Below are positions 35,036-43,634 of a stretch of DNA of 64,000 nucleotides, piece after piece. How positions within the stretch are numbered: position 1 is the stretch's first letter; the number at the start of each line of letters is the position of its first letter. A model generated the notes under the pieces. The model saw nothing but the letters and a program-made list of their open reading frames with translations, did no database searches and had not been told where the DNA came from. Source of the stretch: Breoghania sp037026715 (GTDB lineage Bacteria; Pseudomonadota; Alphaproteobacteria; Rhizobiales; Stappiaceae). Where the stretch lies: positions 124,001-188,000 of the forward strand of contig NZ_JBANCG010000009.1 in assembly GCF_037026715.1 (NCBI RefSeq), read 5' to 3'. Both the position numbers and the translations under genes were made by a program.

Positions 35036-35884
35036 ATGTCTGCGTGTCTTCGTATCCTTTTCGCCACAGCCCTGTGCGGGGTTGCAACGTCCGCTATTGC
35101 GGGCTCGGCCAGCGCCGCCGGTTTCGAAGCGCCTGGATTGTCTGGGGCACCTGCGGTTTCCGGCGTGAACGGCAAGATCGCCGCCAGCTTCGGAGCTGTC
35201 AACGATGCCGGGGCGGGAACGATCTTCGGTTCCTTCGTAACGCCGCTGGGCCATTCCTTCGGCCTGCAGCTCGACGGATCGGTCGCGTCCACCGATGGCG
35301 ATGGCAGCTATGGCGTCGGCGCGCACGCATTCTGGCGTGATCCGGCCGCCGGCCTTCTTGGCGTCTATGCCTCCTATTCGGGCTTCGACGGCGATCGCGA
35401 TGTCAACCTGGGCATCGTGGCGGCGGAAAGCGAAGTCTATTTCGGGCGCCTGTCTCTGGAGGGGCTTGCGGGCGTCGATTACGGCTATGGCGATACCGAC
35501 CTCTTCGGCGCCGTCACGGCGGCCTTCTATCCGATCGACGATCTGCGTCTTTATGCCGGCTACCTCAATGTCACCGGCGACAATTTCGCCTCGATGGGTG
35601 CGGAATGGCAGCCCGACTTTGCCTTTGCGCGCAATACCAGCCTGTTTGCCGACGGTCTGGTCGGCGAGGATGACGCATGGAGCGTGATGGGCGGCGTGCG
35701 GTTCTATCTGGGTGGGGGGACCAAGTCGCTGATCCGTCGTCACCGCGAGGACGATCCGGGCGATCTCGGTCTGCGCGCTCTCGGCCAGGCGCTTGACCGT
35801 CTGCAGGAAAAGAAAGAGCCTGAATCGGACGGGTTTGTCTGCCCTCCGGGCTCGGTTAAGACGTCTTGGGGGTGCCTATATTAG
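35036..35884 (+). CDS. Exported hypothetical protein, probable outer-membrane beta-barrel
   Basis: A 282-residue protein with a signal peptide (about residues 1-27, ending SASA). About 190 residues of alternating Gly/aromatic strands follow (SFGLQLDGSVAS, GVYASYSGF, AGVDYGYGDTDLFGAVTAAF, LYAGYLNVTG, VMGGVRFYLGGG), a pattern of an 8- to 10-strand beta-barrel or porin-like domain. A basic/acidic helix (236-266) and a short tail with two cysteines (CPPGSVKTSWGC) end the protein. I do not recognise the family. The C-terminal helix after the barrel is odd, since barrels normally end in a final aromatic strand. Confidence 0.7.
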   Translation: MSACLRILFATALCGVATSAIAGSASAAGFEAPGLSGAPAVSGVNGKIAASFGAVNDAGAGTIFGSFVTPLGHSFGLQLDGSVASTDGDGSYGVGAHAFWRDPAAGLLGVYASYSGFDGDRDVNLGIVAAESEVYFGRLSLEGLAGVDYGYGDTDLFGAVTAAFYPIDDLRLYAGYLNVTGDNFASMGAEWQPDFAFARNTSLFADGLVGEDDAWSVMGGVRFYLGGGTKSLIRRHREDDPGDLGLRALGQALDRLQEKKEPESDGFVCPPGSVKTSWGCLY

Positions 35885-35926
35885 GGGGGCGGTCCCATCG
35901 CGGGACACAGCATAATACTGCAGCGA

Positions 35927-35950
35927 GGCCGGGCGATTGCCCGGCCTTTT
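35927..35950 (+). terminator. Rho-independent terminator
   Basis: GGCCGGGC (35927-35934), loop GATT, GCCCGGCC (35939-35946), then TTTT. It ends the beta-barrel gene and can also face the converging rhodanese gene. Confidence 0.88.
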
Positions 35951-35985
35951 GTCGTCCGAGAGAATGGTTGCCGGGGCCGGCGGCG

Positions 35986-36357
35986 CTATCTCGGGACCAC
36001 GGCTCCGGTGGCCGGATCGATGGCGGAATAGGGGAGCTTCGCCGCCTTCCAGGCGTTGAAGCCGCCGCCCATATGGGCCAGCGGCGCGATTCCGGCTTGC
36101 GCGCAACGGTCGGCGATGGCCTTGGAGCGGATGCCGGAGCCGCAGTGGAAGACGATCGGCTTGCCGGTCTGCACCGGCAGCTTGCCCGGATCGAACGACG
36201 ACATCGGGAACAGCATCGCACCGGCAATGTGCTCGAAGGAGTATTCGGCCGGCGTGCGCACGTCGATCAGAACGATCTCGTCGCGATCGAGGCGCTCCTT
36301 CACCTCTTCGGGCGTGAGGACCTGCAATTCCACGCCGCTGACAGTTTCCGTCTTCAT
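35986..36357 (-). CDS. Single-domain rhodanese-like sulfurtransferase
   Basis: A 123-residue rhodanese. The N-terminal VQVLTPEEVKERLDRD-like region leads to IDVRTPAEYSFEHIAGAMLF. The active-site loop VFHCGSGIRSKAI has the persulfide-forming cysteine and a terminal Arg, and HMGGGFNAWKAAKLP is the C-terminal signature. It transfers sulfane sulfur; the partner is unknown. Start 36357 has GGAG upstream; the longer frame to 36489 adds 44 unrelated residues. Confidence 0.9.
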   Translation of the reverse strand: MKTETVSGVELQVLTPEEVKERLDRDEIVLIDVRTPAEYSFEHIAGAMLFPMSSFDPGKLPVQTGKPIVFHCGSGIRSKAIADRCAQAGIAPLAHMGGGFNAWKAAKLPYSAIDPATGAVVPR

Positions 36358-36745
36358 CACGAAATGCTCCGTTGGTTGGTAATCTCCCGACAAGACGGTC
36401 GCGCCGCCACGGGAGCCCGGTATGCGAAGGCTGCGCAGACGCGTGTGTCTGCTGCCGCCCATATTCCGGGTCTGGAATATTTCGCTCAAGGGTTAGCACT
36501 TTCCCGCAACCCGGAAAAGCAGCGGCCGGAAAAACGCTCGCGGTTTCCGCGCCGCGACATCGGATTCCCTTGCGCATCGAAAGCTTGGCTGAGACGATGG
36601 GTTCGGGCCGGTGCACATAGCCCCGGTTTCCCCTATCGCGGAGGATGGACGCTTACGAACAAATAGGGAACAATCGACTCGGGACATGAGCTCTCCGCAG
36701 CGTCCATCGCCTTTCTCGCACCCGAGAACAGAAGGAGAGACCATC
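36358..36745. other. Divergent intergenic region rhodanese / EF-G-like
   Basis: About 390 bases with the promoters for both directions. Open frames continue from both genes into this region but lack family similarity and ribosome binding sites. A TTGGTTGG-like direct repeat occurs near 36371-36378. Nothing else is called. Confidence 0.35.
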
Positions 36746-38797
36746 ATGGGAGACGCCAACGGCAGAGTAGCCGGGCCCCGGTGCATTGCGCTGGTCGGTC
36801 CGTTCGCAAGCGGCAAGACCTCGCTTCTGGAAGCGATACTGGCGCGCACGGGGGCCATCCAGCGACAGGGAACGGTCTCCCAGGGCAACACGGTGGGCGA
36901 CGCCTCGCCCGAGGCGCGGGCCCATGCGATGAGCGTGGAGGCGAATATCGCCGAAACCACCTTCATGGGGGATGCCTACACCTTCATCGATTGCCCGGGC
37001 TCGGTGGAATTCCTGTTTGAGACGCAGGGCGTGCTGGCCGGCGTCGATGCGGCCGTGGTGGTGGCGGAGGCCGACGAGAAGAAGGTTCCCGCGCTTCAGC
37101 TCATTCTCAAGCAACTTGAGGAACGCGGCGTCCCGCACATGCTGTTCCTCAACAAGATCGACAAGGTGGACGGGCGGGTCCACGACATCCTTACCATGTT
37201 GCAACCGGCATCCGCGGTGCCGATGGTGCTGCGACAGATCCCCATCCGCAAGGACGGTCGAGTCGCCGGCTTCATCGATCTCGCGCTGGAGCGCGCGCAC
37301 ATCTACCAGGAACAGGCGGAAAGCGAGGTGATCGATTTCCCTGCTGACGAGCGCGAGCGGGAACTGGAAGCGCGCTTTGAAATGCTGGAGGCGATCGCGG
37401 ACTACGACGACGCGCTGATGGAGCAGCTGCTGGAGGACATCCAGCCCGAGGCGGACCGCGTCTTCACCGATCTGGTCAAGGAAACGCGGGATGGTCTCAT
37501 CTGTCCGGTGTTCATGGGGTCGGCGGAGCATGGCAACGGGATCCTGCGCCTGATGAAGGCCTTGCGGCATGAAGCGCCGGCTATCGACGACACCTGCGTG
37601 CGGCTCGGGCTTGCGGAGAATACCGGATCCGTCGTGCAGGTGCTGAAGACGCTGCATACGCCGCATGCCGGCAAGCTCTCGATCGTGCGGGTGCTGGAAG
37701 GCACGATCGGCGACGGTGCTGTGCTGATGCGGTCCGACGGTGCGGAGAGCCGGGTTTCCGGCGTGCTGAAAGTCGTGGGCACCCAGGCGAGCAAGCGCGG
37801 GCCGGCGGGCCGCGGCGAGACAGTGGCGCTCGGCAAGCTTGAGACGGCCCAGACGGGTGACACGCTGAAGCTCGACGGCGCGCCGGCCGCCAATCTCACG
37901 ATGCTGGAACCGCCCGAGCCGGTGATGGCGTTTGCCGTCAAGCCGGGCGACCGCAAGGACGAGGTGAAGCTGTCAGCCGCCCTGTCGCGGATCGTGGAGG
38001 AGGATCCCTCGCTGATCGTGGAGCAGGTGCAGGATACGGCCGAAACGCTGCTGCGCGGGCAGGGCGAGATGCACCTGCGCGTCGCACTGGAGCGGTTGAC
38101 CGGCAAGTACGGCATTCAGGTCCAGACCGGGCAGCCGCACATTCCCTACAAGGAAACGATCCGCGCCAGCACCAGCGTGCGCGGGCGGCACAAGAAGCAG
38201 TCCGGCGGCCATGGCCAGTTCGGCGACGTGGTGCTGACGATCGCGCCGCTGCCGCGCGGCGAGGGCATCGTCTTCTCCGACACGATCACCGGCGGCGTCG
38301 TGCCCAAGCAGTACATCCCGTCGGTGGAGGCCGGGGTGAAGGATTATCTGCGGCAGGGACCGCTCGGGTTCCCTGTTGTCGACATCGCCGTGACTTTGAC
38401 GGACGGGTCGTATCACAGCGTCGACAGCTCGGATCAGGCCTTCAAGGCGGCGGCCCAGGTCGGCATGCGTGAAGGCATGGACGCCTGCAAGCCGGTTCTG
38501 CTGGAGCCGATCATGCAGGTCGTGCTCAATTGCCCCAGCGAGGCGACGGCGAAGATCAACGCCATGGTCGCCGGACGGCGCGGACAGATCCTCGGCTTCG
38601 ACGCCCGACCGGACTGGCCGGGCTGGGACCAGGTGAAGGCAACCATGCCGGCGGCCGAAATCCTGGATCTGATCGTGGAAATGCGCTCGGCCACGGCGGG
38701 CGTGGGCAACTTCACGGCCCGGTTCGATCATCTTTCGGAACTGACCGGCAAGCTCGCGGAGCAGGTGCTGCAACGGCACGGCCGTCAGGCGGCCTGA
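36746..38797 (+). CDS. Elongation factor G-like translational GTPase
   Basis: A 683-residue protein with the EF-G domain order: GTPase domain (1-about 260), OB domain II, domain III, domain IV with GQFGDVVLTIAP, and domain V with GRRGQILGFDARP. The P-loop is GPFASGKTS (18-26) and NKID (136-139) is intact. Switch II reads DCPGS (82-86) where canonical EF-G has DTPGH, so the catalytic histidine is replaced by serine. It is therefore the divergent alphaproteobacterial paralogue and not the essential fusA, which normally lies in the str operon. Function is unproven; a ribosome-associated role is inferred. Start 36746 has GAAGGAG. Confidence 0.9.
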   Translation: MGDANGRVAGPRCIALVGPFASGKTSLLEAILARTGAIQRQGTVSQGNTVGDASPEARAHAMSVEANIAETTFMGDAYTFIDCPGSVEFLFETQGVLAGVDAAVVVAEADEKKVPALQLILKQLEERGVPHMLFLNKIDKVDGRVHDILTMLQPASAVPMVLRQIPIRKDGRVAGFIDLALERAHIYQEQAESEVIDFPADERERELEARFEMLEAIADYDDALMEQLLEDIQPEADRVFTDLVKETRDGLICPVFMGSAEHGNGILRLMKALRHEAPAIDDTCVRLGLAENTGSVVQVLKTLHTPHAGKLSIVRVLEGTIGDGAVLMRSDGAESRVSGVLKVVGTQASKRGPAGRGETVALGKLETAQTGDTLKLDGAPAANLTMLEPPEPVMAFAVKPGDRKDEVKLSAALSRIVEEDPSLIVEQVQDTAETLLRGQGEMHLRVALERLTGKYGIQVQTGQPHIPYKETIRASTSVRGRHKKQSGGHGQFGDVVLTIAPLPRGEGIVFSDTITGGVVPKQYIPSVEAGVKDYLRQGPLGFPVVDIAVTLTDGSYHSVDSSDQAFKAAAQVGMREGMDACKPVLLEPIMQVVLNCPSEATAKINAMVAGRRGQILGFDARPDWPGWDQVKATMPAAEILDLIVEMRSATAGVGNFTARFDHLSELTGKLAEQVLQRHGRQAA

Positions 38798-38842
38798 GGG
38801 TCTGGGGGCGACGCGGGCCAGCATATCGGCGCGGGAAAAGGA

Positions 38843-38873
38843 GCAATGCGGGCGGCCTCGCCGCCCGCATTGC
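38843..38873 (+). terminator. Strong GC hairpin after the EF-G-like gene
   Basis: GCAATGCGGGCGG (38843-38855) pairs perfectly with CCGCCCGCATTGC (38861-38873) over a five-base loop. No T tract, but its position 46 bases after the stop makes it the probable 3' end. Confidence 0.6.
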
Positions 38874-39151
38874 CGTCACAAGGGCATGCGCCACGATGCC
38901 GGCGATTTGGGGCGATGCGGGGTGCGGCCACGGGTCGGCCGCATAACGGGTCGAAGTCATTCGTCGGGTGCATGGCTTGAGCTGAGATGTTTTGCTCAAA
39001 AAATGTGCGCCGGCCAAAATTTGATCGTTTGGCCAAATATGTCTGAATATACGAATTGAGCCGGTCGGTTGGCGGCTTCACGCGTTCGCCGGTCCTGCGT
39101 TCGGCGATTACTGTCGGCTGTTTTGCGGATTTTGGGGAGAAGCCGGCCCTG

Positions 39152-39291
39152 AAAGAAAAGAAGCCGGGCTCGCGAAGAGCCCGGCAGTTCTGACCACGAG
39201 AAACTCGTGGACATTCACCTTCCAGAGGGAACAGATGGCTGAAATCGGCGCGTCGCAGGGAGGAGGTTGCGACGGCCCAGAACCATCAGAC
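39152..39291 (-). ncRNA. Candidate trans-acting sRNA with anti-Shine-Dalgarno loop (AbcR/alpha-r15-like)
   Basis: On the minus strand downstream of the lsrB-like gene. Predicted promoter: -35 TTGTTT (39326-39321), 17-base spacer, -10 CATATA (39303-39298), giving a start near 39291. The RNA would hold a perfect 7-pair hairpin CGTCGCA/TGCGACG (39274-39251) exposing ACCTCCTCCC in the loop, a second hairpin CCACGAG-TTT-CTCGTGG (39210-39194), and a terminator GCCGGGCTC/GAGCCCGGC (39185-39163) with tail TTCTTTTCTTTC. Loops with CCUCC target ribosome binding sites in the AbcR (alpha-r15), alpha-r14 and cuckoo/CcsR sRNA families. Location beside lsrB/vtlR favours AbcR. No expression evidence. Confidence 0.6.
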
Positions 39292-39411
39292 ACTGCCTAT
39301 ATGCGCAGCACAGGCTGCCCAAACAACTATCAACGGCGCAATTCTGATATGCGTGCACCGCATGGCGATGTCATAAAGTCGCCATCCGAGCCGCAGACCG
39401 GAGGCGGCCCC

Positions 39412-40302
39412 TCAGTAAGTCCAGTGTTCGGCGTTGGAGAGAAGGAAGTCTCGGAAGGCGGTAATGCGTGCCGTGTTCTTCAATTCCGATGGATAAACGA
39501 AATATGTGTCGAAGCTCGGCACGTCCGCGCCGGCGATAAGCTGCACCAGGCCTGATTCGGGATCGATCAGATAGTCCGGCAGCAGGGCGATGCCGATGCC
39601 GCGCTGTACCGCCCGCTTGATCGCCACCACGTTGTTGACCCTGAGCGTCGCCCGCCGCTTCTGTCCTTCCGGCATGCCGGCCGTCTCCAGCCAGTTCATC
39701 TCGCGCAGATAGAGCGGTGCCTTTTCGCCGAAGCTGATCAGGCGGTGATTGTCGAGATCGCGTTCCGTGACCGGGCTGCCGAAGCGCTTGAGGTAGGTGG
39801 GCGAGGCGTAGAGATGGAAGTGGACGGTGAAGAGCTTGCGCTGGATCAGGTCCGGCTGCACGGGCTGGCGCAGACGGATGGCGACATCGGCCTCGCGCAT
39901 GGAGAGGTCGAGCTCGTCATCGGTCAGCAGCAGTTCGAGATTCACGTCCGGGTAGAGATCGACGAAATCGTTGAGCCGGGAGGTGAGCCACGTGGAGCCG
40001 AGGCCGACGGTGGTGGTGATGCGCAGCAGGCCCGACGGCTTGCCCTTGGTGTCGGTCAGCCGCGACTGGACGGCCTCCAGCTTGCGCAGCACGTCCTGGG
40101 CGGTGCGATAAAGCATCTCGCCCTGCTCGGTCAGCAGCAGACCGCGGGCGTGGCGGTGGAACAGCGAGACGTGCAGTTCCTGTTCGAGGGCGGAAACCTG
40201 GCGGGACACGGCCGACTGGCTCATGTGCAGCATGTCGCCCGCATGGGTGAAGCTGCCCGCTTGTGCCGCGGCGTGAAAGATCCGCAGTTTGTCCCAATCC
40301 AT
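39412..40302 (-). CDS. lsrB: LysR-type regulator of the LsrB/VtlR group
   Basis: A 296-residue LysR protein. The N-terminal winged HTH (MDWDKLRIFHAAAQAGSFTH, QSAVSRQVSALEQEL, LFHRHARGLLLTEQGE) and the periplasmic-binding-like effector domain (from about residue 95) closely resemble my recollection of Sinorhizobium LsrB and Brucella VtlR. Those regulate oxidative stress, envelope functions and the AbcR sRNAs. The neighbouring trxB supports orthology, since the two genes are adjacent in rhizobia. The start has GAGGGG upstream. A candidate sRNA lies directly downstream. Confidence 0.85.
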   Translation of the reverse strand: MDWDKLRIFHAAAQAGSFTHAGDMLHMSQSAVSRQVSALEQELHVSLFHRHARGLLLTEQGEMLYRTAQDVLRKLEAVQSRLTDTKGKPSGLLRITTTVGLGSTWLTSRLNDFVDLYPDVNLELLLTDDELDLSMREADVAIRLRQPVQPDLIQRKLFTVHFHLYASPTYLKRFGSPVTERDLDNHRLISFGEKAPLYLREMNWLETAGMPEGQKRRATLRVNNVVAIKRAVQRGIGIALLPDYLIDPESGLVQLIAGADVPSFDTYFVYPSELKNTARITAFRDFLLSNAEHWTY

Positions 40303-40397
40303 TTCCAGCCCCTCTTCCGGCGCGTCCTGTCTGCGTACTCGGCAGGGGAGGCGATGCTCCCTTGCCGCGCATGTTTACAGGGCGTTGCGACGTCCGC

Positions 40398-41369
40398 CTA
40401 TTCGGCCGCCTCTTCCGCGGTGACTTCCAATTCTGCCAGATATTTTTCCGCTTCGAGTGCGGCCATGCAGCCCATGCCGGCCGCGGTGACGGCCTGGCGG
40501 TAGATTTCGTCGGTAACGTCGCCGGCGGCAAAGACGCCGGGAAGGGATGTCTTGGTGCTGTCGGCCTCGGTCCAGATGTAGCCGGTCGGCTTCAGCTTGA
40601 TCTGCTCCTTGAACAGGTCGATGGCCGGCGCATGGCCGATGGCGATGAAAACGCCGTCGGCCGCCAGCTCCATGGTTTCGCCGGTCCGTGTGTTCTTGAG
40701 CCGGGCGCCGGTGACGGCCGGCGGGGTGCCGCCGCCGAGGATCTCGTCAAGCGCGTGGTTCCACACGACCGTGATCTTCGGGTGGGCGAAAAGCCGCTGC
40801 TGCAGGATCTTTTCCGCGCGGAACTCGTCGCGGCGGTGCACCACGGTCACTTCCTCGGCGATGTTGGCCAGATAAAGCGCCTCCTCCACGGCCGAGTTGC
40901 CGCCGCCGACAACGATCACCTTGCGGCCACGGTAGAAGAAGCCGTCGCAGGTGGCGCAGGCCGAGACGCCGGCGCCCATGTAGGTCTGCTCCGAGGGCAG
41001 GCCCAGCCATTTCGCCTGGGCGCCGGTGGCGATGATCACCGCGTCGGCGGTGTAGACCGTGCCGCTGTCGGCGACGAGCCGCTTCGGGGTGGCCGCGAGA
41101 TCGGCTTCCACGATCAGGTCCCAGACGATCTTGGTGCCGACGTTCTCCGCCTGCTTCTGCATCTGCTCCATAAGCCAGGGACCCTGGATGGGATTGGCGA
41201 AGCCGGGATAGTTCTCCACCTCGGTGGTGATGGTGAGCTGGCCGCCCGGCTGCAGGCCGGCGATGAGCGTCGGTTCCACCATGGCGCGCGCCGCGTAGAT
41301 CGCCGCGGTGTAGCCGGCAGGACCGGAACCGATGATGAGAAGCTTGGTGTGTGTCGCGGTCATGGGCAT
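40398..41369 (-). CDS. trxB: Thioredoxin-disulfide reductase
   Basis: A 323-residue FAD enzyme that reduces thioredoxin with NADPH. FAD-binding GSGPAG near residues 14-19, the redox-active disulfide CATC at 138-141, the NADPH-binding VVGGGNSAVE (152-161) and the second FAD motif VFAAGDVTDEIYRQA are present; length is standard. Start 41369 (MPMTAT) is preferred over a frame reaching 41450, which would overlap the upstream gene. It is flanked by an ELM1-like gene 19 bases upstream and lsrB 95 bases downstream, likely one transcript. Confidence 0.97.
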   Translation of the reverse strand: MPMTATHTKLLIIGSGPAGYTAAIYAARAMVEPTLIAGLQPGGQLTITTEVENYPGFANPIQGPWLMEQMQKQAENVGTKIVWDLIVEADLAATPKRLVADSGTVYTADAVIIATGAQAKWLGLPSEQTYMGAGVSACATCDGFFYRGRKVIVVGGGNSAVEEALYLANIAEEVTVVHRRDEFRAEKILQQRLFAHPKITVVWNHALDEILGGGTPPAVTGARLKNTRTGETMELAADGVFIAIGHAPAIDLFKEQIKLKPTGYIWTEADSTKTSLPGVFAAGDVTDEIYRQAVTAAGMGCMAALEAEKYLAELEVTAEEAAE

Positions 41370-41388
41370 CGTCCGGTCTCTAAGGGGC

Positions 41389-42399
41389 TCAGCTTTCGCC
41401 GGACTTGCCGGCATGTCGGGCCTGCCAGCGGGCGAGGATCGCCGCAGCAATGACAGGTGTGGAATCTAGTGGCTCGTACCTATAGGTTTCAAGCCGCCCG
41501 GCAAAGGGGCGAGTAATCCCCAATGCCGACATATTATCAAGAAACTTGCGGATTTTCTCGTGTCCGCCGCTCGGCTCGTAAACGAGCACGGGGCGACCGG
41601 TCGCAGCCGCTTCCCCCACCATATTGGTCGAATCGGCCGTCACCACCACCGCGTCGGCACACGCGAGGTAGGCGGCGAGCGGATTTTCGCCCGTGCCGTC
41701 CCACAGCAGATGAGGTCCGCCGATCTTCAGAAGGCGGGAAATCCGGTCGGCTAGCAGGTCGGGCGTGCGCCGCGATAGGGTCACCATCAGATGCGTGGTC
41801 TCGGCCAGATGCTCCAGCCGGTGGCCGAGCGCCTCCACGTCGTAGGGCGTGAAGCGATGATGGCGGCTGTCGCCGCCGATAAGCACGGCGACCCGGGGAG
41901 AGGCGAGATGCGCCACGTCCGCCGGCGGCATGACCCGCAGATGGCTCAGAAGCACCTTGGAGAACCGGTGTGGAGGGGTGGGGGTTGCCAGCACGTTCTC
42001 GCCGCGCAGCCTGTCGTGTTCCGGTACCCAGATGAAATCCGCCGTGCCAGGGCCCGTCAGCGGATCCTTCAGAAAGGCGGTCATGGTCCGACCGCCGGAG
42101 GCGTGCGCGACGTATCTGAGATAGGGCACGGCCCTGCGGCCGGAGGCGATGACGAGATCCGGATAGGGCGGGCGGATCGGGCTTTGAGGACGCGATGGGC
42201 GTTCGCGCGGGTCGATCGGGCCCCACGGCATCGCCCAGACGAAGGGCGGGCGGGGGGCGACGTGGCGCCTCTCGTAAGGGCAATCGAGCGCCTCGACCAC
42301 GGCGGCACACTGGTTTTCGTCGCCGGCCTTGCCGTCGCTCAGCACCCACGCGGACCTGATCGGAACGGGTGCGCTGCTTTCTGTCACAGGGGCCGGCAC
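41389..42399 (-). CDS. Mitochondrial fission ELM1-like protein
   Basis: A 336-residue cytoplasmic protein of the ELM1-like (DUF1022) family, common in alphaproteobacteria and related to plant ELM1. It begins with the conserved AWVLSDGKAGDENQCAAVVE, has VLIGGDSRHHRF and VTLSRRTP in the centre, and ends with the glycosyltransferase-B-like VVTADSTNMVGEAAATGRPV. Fold suggests a nucleotide-sugar-binding protein, but bacterial function is unknown. I place the start at GTG 42399, preceded by GAGAGG; ATG starts further up (to 42507) add residues unlike the family. Confidence 0.88.
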   Translation of the reverse strand: MPAPVTESSAPVPIRSAWVLSDGKAGDENQCAAVVEALDCPYERRHVAPRPPFVWAMPWGPIDPRERPSRPQSPIRPPYPDLVIASGRRAVPYLRYVAHASGGRTMTAFLKDPLTGPGTADFIWVPEHDRLRGENVLATPTPPHRFSKVLLSHLRVMPPADVAHLASPRVAVLIGGDSRHHRFTPYDVEALGHRLEHLAETTHLMVTLSRRTPDLLADRISRLLKIGGPHLLWDGTGENPLAAYLACADAVVVTADSTNMVGEAAATGRPVLVYEPSGGHEKIRKFLDNMSALGITRPFAGRLETYRYEPLDSTPVIAAAILARWQARHAGKSGES

Positions 42400-42540
42400 G
42401 GGGGATAACCTCTCATATTCTTTCCGAATCGTGCGCGATATTGTTATATGGTTACAAAACTGCGCAAAAAACATACATCTGCGCATTGGGCCTTCCTGTC
42501 CTGCCACGGCCGGCCCAATGAGGCAATCGGGGGTTCAAGA

Positions 42541-43008
42541 GTGAAAGCTCGACTGGACGCTATCGACTGGAAGATCCTGAAAGAGCTTCAGGACGACGGC
42601 CGCATGACCAACGTGGAGCTGGCGCGTCGCGTCGGCATTTCCGCCCCGCCCTGTCTACGCCGGGTTCGGGCGCTGGAGGAAGCGGGAATCATCCGCGGCT
42701 ATCGCACGCTCGTTGACGAGAAGCAGCTTGGGCTCGATGTCACCGCCTTCGCGATGGTGGGGCTGCATTCCCAGGCCGAAAGCGATCTTCAGGCTTTCGA
42801 GCGTGCGACCCGCAACTGGCCGCTGGTGCGTGAGGCCTACATGCTGTCGGGCGAGGTGGATTTCTTGCTGAAATGCGTGGCGCCGGACCTGCAGACCTTT
42901 CAGAACTTCATCATTTCCGACCTGACCGCGGCGGCGAACGTGGACAGCGTGCGCACGGCGCTCACAATCCGCCGGACCAAGGACGAGCCGCTCGTCGCGC
43001 TGGACTGA
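42541..43008 (+). CDS. Lrp/AsnC-family transcriptional regulator
   Basis: A 155-residue Lrp-type regulator. The N-terminal HTH is LDAIDWKILKELQDDGRMTN and VELARRVGISAPPCLRRVRA, followed by a C-terminal RAM/AsnC ligand-binding domain (about residues 70-145) with the VREAYMLSGEVDFLLKCVAP segment. The ligand is probably an amino acid. Start is GTG 42541 after GGGGG; an upstream ATG at 42448 adds 31 unconserved residues. It is divergent from the ELM1-trxB-lsrB group. Rhizobial genomes commonly have an Lrp gene at this locus. Confidence 0.93.
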   Translation: MKARLDAIDWKILKELQDDGRMTNVELARRVGISAPPCLRRVRALEEAGIIRGYRTLVDEKQLGLDVTAFAMVGLHSQAESDLQAFERATRNWPLVREAYMLSGEVDFLLKCVAPDLQTFQNFIISDLTAAANVDSVRTALTIRRTKDEPLVALD

Positions 43009-43038
43009 TTTTTCTGCGGGAATGCTCCGCAAACGAAA

Positions 43039-43066
43039 AAGCCCGCCGGGCGGACCCGGCGGGCTT
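43039..43066. terminator. Bidirectional terminator between lrp-like and csp
   Basis: AAGCCCGCCGGG (43039-43050), loop CGGA, CCCGGCGGGCTT (43055-43066). Read on the minus strand it ends in TTTTTCG, a good terminator for the cold-shock gene. Confidence 0.88.
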
Positions 43067-43091
43067 CGAAACTCGTAAGCTGTGGGCTCGA

Positions 43092-43301
43092 TTAGTCGAG
43101 CGCGCGCAGCGAGCCGGCCGAGGTGCGGCCGTCGCGGCCCGTCTCGAGCTCGAACTCAACCTTCTGGTTCTCGGCAAGGCCATGCAGACCAGCGCGTTCC
43201 ACCGCGGAAATGTGGACGAAAACGTCCTTGCCGCCAGCGTCCGGCGAAATGAAGCCATAGCCCTTGGTGGTGTTGAAGAATTTCACGGTGCCGGTAGCCA
43301 T
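43092..43301 (-). CDS. CspA-family cold-shock protein
   Basis: A 69-residue nucleic-acid-binding OB-fold protein of the usual size. RNP1-like KGYGFISPD and RNP2-like VFVHISAVERAG are present. It acts as an RNA chaperone. It is expressed as a single gene with its own strong terminator and a probable 130-base leader, as is usual for cold-regulated csp genes. Alphaproteobacteria carry several paralogues, so the letter cannot be assigned. Confidence 0.96.
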   Translation of the reverse strand: MATGTVKFFNTTKGYGFISPDAGGKDVFVHISAVERAGLHGLAENQKVEFELETGRDGRTSAGSLRALD

Positions 43302-43634
43302 CTACCTGTCTCCATCATCTCATCATTTACCGCAGTGCGAGATTGCAGCGGCTTAACGCAGTTATCGATATCGTCCCGAAACTGCGACCTTTGTCGGACA
43401 GGCAGTATCTTAGAAGAGCGAAATAACTGGTCTTGGCGACATAGAGCCAGATTGCGGATAAATCAAGTCCCAAGCGACGAAGGCGCGCGAAGATTTTGTA
43501 AAAATTCTCGTGAAGAAAACTCTATTTTCGGAAGCCAGGTTAGAAAAAAATCATAAATACAATGGAGTTGGCGGGGGCAGGGGTGCCCTCCGCACGGTTT
43601 CGGACCAAAGCGACAAAAGTTGACGCAAGGGGAT
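43302..43634 (-). promoter_or_regulatory. Promoter and long 5' leader of the cold-shock gene
   Basis: On the minus strand, -35 TTGATT (43466-43461), a 17-base spacer and -10 TATGTC (43443-43438) predict a start near 43431, leaving a leader of about 130 bases before the ATG at 43301. Long structured leaders are characteristic of csp genes. The rest of the interval, to the mcd stop at 43635, has no gene. Confidence 0.45.

Noticed and set aside
39194..39245. Resemblance of the plus strand (hairpin then CATTCACCTTCC...) to part of 6S RNA
   Set aside because: Order of elements does not match 6S and no closing stem is present; the minus-strand sRNA explains the structure better.
39235..39555. Plus-strand frame with GAGGGAACAG before its ATG, overlapping the end of lsrB
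   Set aside because: Antisense to lsrB and to the sRNA; sequence has no family features.
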